Assembly (NCBI GenBank): GCA_938004375.1
Contig: CALKWH010000258.1
Location: 1-19,235, forward strand
Direction: 5' to 3'
DNA length: 19,235 bases
Source: an uncultured Pseudomonadota bacterium
GTDB lineage: Bacteria > Myxococcota_A > Polyangia > HGW-17
Both the position numbers and the translations under genes were made by a program. The notes below the pieces were generated by a model, which ran no database searches, was not told where the DNA came from, and saw nothing but the letters and a program-made list of their open reading frames with translations. Shown in pieces: positions 17,261 through 19,235 of the stretch; the first letter of the stretch is position 1; each line of letters begins with the position of its first letter.

Positions 17261-18247
17261 ATGAGACGTTTCACCCGCATCCTCTTCCCGACCGCACTCC
17301 TGATCTGGCTCATCCCCGTCACCGCCGTCCGGGCCCAGGCGCCCGAGACCCCGACCTCGGCGCCCCAGCCGCCGCTGGTGGCCGCCCCCCAGCCGGTCCC
17401 GCAACCCATCGCGGCCTACCAGCCGCCGCCCAAGCCCCCCGAGATGACGGTCCATCAGGTCCTCGAGGCCAACCGATACAATCTTTACGATCGTCATTAC
17501 CAGAAGGTCGGCGACGAGATCCGCGTCACTCTCAACAACTCCGGAACCCCATATCGGTGGACGATCACCGGCGCGCCCTCCAACGCCACCCTCGACCCCA
17601 CGGCGCTTATTTTTTACTGGAAGCCCCGCACCTGGCACGTGGGTACCCACAACATCACGTTCACCGTCAGCGACGGCGTCAACACCGCTTCCAAAACCAT
17701 GGTGATCAAGGTCCGCGAGGAGTGGGAGAGCTTCTTCCTGCCGGGCCTGGCGGCCACGACCTACATCCCCGAGAACCACGCGCAGTTGGGAATCTTCAAC
17801 GGCATCTCCATCAACTACGTCTTCCTGGCCTGGGTCCACCGCAACGAGAAGCGCGGCCCCTCCCACGGGCGCCTGTACTTCAAGGTCGACATCCTCGACA
17901 GCACCGAGAAGGACATCGAGGATATGATTTATTACGCCTTCGGCCTGGATCTCTCCTTCGAGCGCAACCCCCGCCGCCCGTTCCTGATCCCGGTGTTCGG
18001 TCTGGAAATGGGCGGCTCCTATACGAGCCGCTTGGTCCCCACCGAGGGCTGCACCGTGTCCGAGACCGAGACCTGCATGGAGAAGCTCGGCGGCGTGTTC
18101 CACATCACCCCCACCTTCGGCGTCCACCTGTGGTCGGACCGCAACTTCTTCGTCAGCCTCACCGGCGGCTACACGTTCCCCGTGCAGGACTACGAAAACC
18201 TGCGCGGCTGGCGCGTCAACCTCGGCTTGAACTTCACCATGTGGTAG
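17261..18247 (+). CDS. Outer-membrane beta-barrel protein with N-terminal Ig-like domain
   Basis: A 328-aa exported protein. Residues 1-27 are a Sec signal with cleavage sites VRA or AQA; residues 28-60 are Pro/Ala/Gln-rich linker. Residues about 62-150 look like a bacterial Ig-like/He_PIG fold (GDEIRVTL, YRWTITGAPSNATLDP, GTHNITFTVSDGVNTASKTMVIKV). Residues about 155-328 have alternating hydrophobic strands with aromatic girdle residues (YYAFGLDLSFE, FVSLTGGYTFPV, RVNLGLNFTMW) and end in Trp, as in barrels assembled by the Bam machinery. Cys at the GCTVSETETC segment may form one loop disulfide. ATG 17261 has AGGAGG 7 nt upstream. A periplasmic Ig domain ahead of a small barrel is an uncommon order; peptidoglycan or partner binding is possible. 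No specific function is assigned. Confidence 0.7.
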   Translation: MRRFTRILFPTALLIWLIPVTAVRAQAPETPTSAPQPPLVAAPQPVPQPIAAYQPPPKPPEMTVHQVLEANRYNLYDRHYQKVGDEIRVTLNNSGTPYRWTITGAPSNATLDPTALIFYWKPRTWHVGTHNITFTVSDGVNTASKTMVIKVREEWESFFLPGLAATTYIPENHAQLGIFNGISINYVFLAWVHRNEKRGPSHGRLYFKVDILDSTEKDIEDMIYYAFGLDLSFERNPRRPFLIPVFGLEMGGSYTSRLVPTEGCTVSETETCMEKLGGVFHITPTFGVHLWSDRNFFVSLTGGYTFPVQDYENLRGWRVNLGLNFTMW

Positions 18248-18250
18248 GGA

Positions 18251-18336
18251 CGCCCGCAAAAGGGCGGCCCGTCTGAGGCGACGAAGTCGCCGGAACGATC
18301 AGGTCGGACGGGTCGGACGGGTCGGACCAGTCCGAC
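18251..18336 (+). terminator. Hairpin-rich terminator region after the beta-barrel gene
   Basis: Three hairpins follow the stop at 18247: CGCCC/GGGCG (18251-18266), a perfect GGCGAC-GAA-GTCGCC (18277-18291) and GTCGGA-CCAG-TCCGAC (18321-18336). The last is followed by TTACTTGTATTTTT, a T-rich tract that overlaps the end of the convergent pseudouridine synthase gene. The left arm of the third hairpin belongs to a direct repeat, GGTCGGACG twice plus GGTCGGAC (18302-18327), which could form alternative hairpins with the single right arm. Confidence 0.5.
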
Positions 18337-19188
18337 TTACTTGTATTTTTCGTCGACGTCCGACGGGTTCAGGAAGTCCGCGTCCGGTTGCAATTGAAAG
18401 CTCATGGACTGGCCCGTGACCGGGTGGGGGAACGAGAGAAAGTAGGCGCACAGCCGGATCTGGCGCTTCACCGAGGCGTCGGCGCCGTAGCGGTAGTCGC
18501 CCACGATGGGGCAGCCCAGATCGGCCAGTTGCACGCGCAGCTGGTTCTTGCGACCGGTGTCGAGGCGAAGCTCGAGCAGCGTGTACGGCCCGCGCGGGGC
18601 GAGGGTGCGGTAGTGGGTGACGGCGAGCTTCGCGTTCGGCCGCTGGGGGCCGGAGGTGACCTTCAGGGTGTCGGGGTGCTCGTGGAGCCAGCTCTCCAGG
18701 GTGCCCTCGGGGGTCGGGGGCGCGCCCTCGACCAGGGCGCAGTAGCGCTTCTCCACGGACTTCCAGTGGGTCTTGAACCAGGTCTGGAGCTCGACGCTCT
18801 TGGCGAAGACGAGCAGCCCGGTGACCTCCTTGTCCAGGCGGTGCACGATGAACAGGCGCTCCTTGCCGCGGGTGACGTCGTCGAGCCAGGCGTCCATGAT
18901 GGCGAAGAACGAGGGCGCGCGCTTCTCCCCGACGCCGTGGGTGAGGATGCCCGGGGGCTTCTCGGCCACCAGCAGGTGGGCGTCCTCGTAGTGGACGGGG
19001 AACGGGGGGCGCTTCTTGCGGGTCGGGGCGACGGGCATGCGCTCGAGGATCACCTCGTCGCCGGGCTGCACCGGCGTGCGCGGGTCGTTCGTCTCGCGGC
19101 CGTTGACGGTGATCGCCGAGTGCGCCACGAGCTGCTTGCCCCGGACGCGGGTGGCGAGCCCCAGTTTGTCGATGACGAGCTCGAGCAG
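18337..19188 (-). CDS. RluA-family pseudouridine synthase, N-terminus cut by contig end
   Basis: Isomerises uridine to pseudouridine in rRNA or tRNA. The 283 genomic residues start inside an S4 RNA-binding domain (residues 1-48: LGLATRVRGKQL, ITVNGR, VQPGDEVIL) and continue with the synthase core: EKPPGILTH at 76-84, catalytic motif HRLD with D119 and E-V-T-G at 121-124 (most RluA proteins have TSG), K130, then LDTGRKNQLRVQ and PIVGDYRYG near 209-235. The frame is open into the adapter, with no genomic start; the GTG at 19128 lies inside the S4 domain and is not the true start. Only a few dozen residues should be missing compared with full-length RluC/RluD types. The exact target uridine cannot be told. 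It is convergent with the beta-barrel gene. Confidence 0.9.
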   Translation of the reverse strand: MLELVIDKLGLATRVRGKQLVAHSAITVNGRETNDPRTPVQPGDEVILERMPVAPTRKKRPPFPVHYEDAHLLVAEKPPGILTHGVGEKRAPSFFAIMDAWLDDVTRGKERLFIVHRLDKEVTGLLVFAKSVELQTWFKTHWKSVEKRYCALVEGAPPTPEGTLESWLHEHPDTLKVTSGPQRPNAKLAVTHYRTLAPRGPYTLLELRLDTGRKNQLRVQLADLGCPIVGDYRYGADASVKRQIRLCAYFLSFPHPVTGQSMSFQLQPDADFLNPSDVDEKYK

Positions 19189-19235
19189 AGATCGGAAGAG
19201 CGTCGTGTAGGGAAAGAGTGTAGATCTAGGTGGTC
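19189..19235 (+). other. Illumina universal adapter, reverse complement (not genomic)
   Basis: The last 47 bases are the reverse complement of the same adapter found at 1-46, starting AGATCGGAAGAGCGTCG. There is one mismatch to the adapter at 19228 (A for C), consistent with low-quality read ends. Genomic sequence ends at 19188. Confidence 0.98.

Noticed and set aside
18302..18327. Direct repeats as iterons or an attachment site
   Set aside because: Only two and a bit short copies directly behind a gene and forming a terminator arm; no replication or integrase gene nearby.
19128..19128. GTG at 19128 as the start of the pseudouridine synthase
   Set aside because: The upstream 20 codons continue the S4 domain (LGLATRVRGKQL) in frame, so the gene extends beyond the contig.

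Overview
This is a high-GC bacterial contig, almost certainly a metagenomic or draft assembly. Both ends are Illumina adapter (positions 1-46 and 19189-19235), so only 47-19188 is genomic and the first and last genes are cut. The mix of genes suggests a Myxococcota-type ('deltaproteobacterial') bacterium: CGN-GEECD cysteine-rich repeat lipoprotein, cytosolic Hanks kinase with coiled-coil tail, PilZ protein, PAS-rich hybrid histidine kinase, many lipoproteins and a beta-barrel protein with an Ig-like domain. That assignment is inference from gene content; no rRNA or tRNA gene is present. No CRISPR array, IS element, phage gene or recognisable defence system was seen.

Layout. (1) 47-1398, minus: a beta-keto acid cleavage enzyme (DUF849/Kce family) followed 10 nt later by an extended short-chain dehydrogenase/epimerase truncated by the contig end; probably one catabolic operon. 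(2) 1535-2476, plus: HEAT-repeat lipoprotein, convergent with (3) 2486-8038, minus: lipidated M16C zinc metalloprotease followed 24 nt later by a soluble PAS/HisKA/HATPase/REC hybrid kinase. The protease gene is visibly more AT-rich than its surroundings. (4) 8317-12882, plus: a serine/threonine kinase whose stop overlaps the start of a divergent EF-G paralogue (ATGA), then an agmatinase-type ureohydrolase 22 nt on. This is the most unusual block. (5) 12940-14411, minus: a small PilZ protein and a cysteine-rich lipoprotein of unknown function. (6) 14526-15245: a small lipoprotein gene broken by a frameshift (minus) and a 78-aa lipoprotein (plus). (7) 15372-17054, minus: lipoprotein with seven about 49-aa Cys-rich repeats plus a PPC-like C-terminal domain. 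(8) 17261-18247, plus: outer-membrane beta-barrel candidate with an Ig-like N-terminal domain. (9) 18337-19188, minus: RluA-type pseudouridine synthase, 5' end lost in the adapter.

How they fit together. Six of the fifteen genes (one of them broken) carry lipoprotein-type signals, so much of the window serves the cell envelope. The kinase/EF-G/agmatinase operon is the one set with a testable joint function, regulation of translation or ribosome recycling by phosphorylation. The EF-G copy has lost the domain IV tip residues that canonical EF-G uses for translocation, so it is probably a specialised paralogue. Every gap between genes is shorter than 300 bases. The larger gaps (1399-1534, 8039-8316, 14879-15008, 15246-15371, 17055-17260) are covered by the promoter, inverted-repeat and repeat entries.
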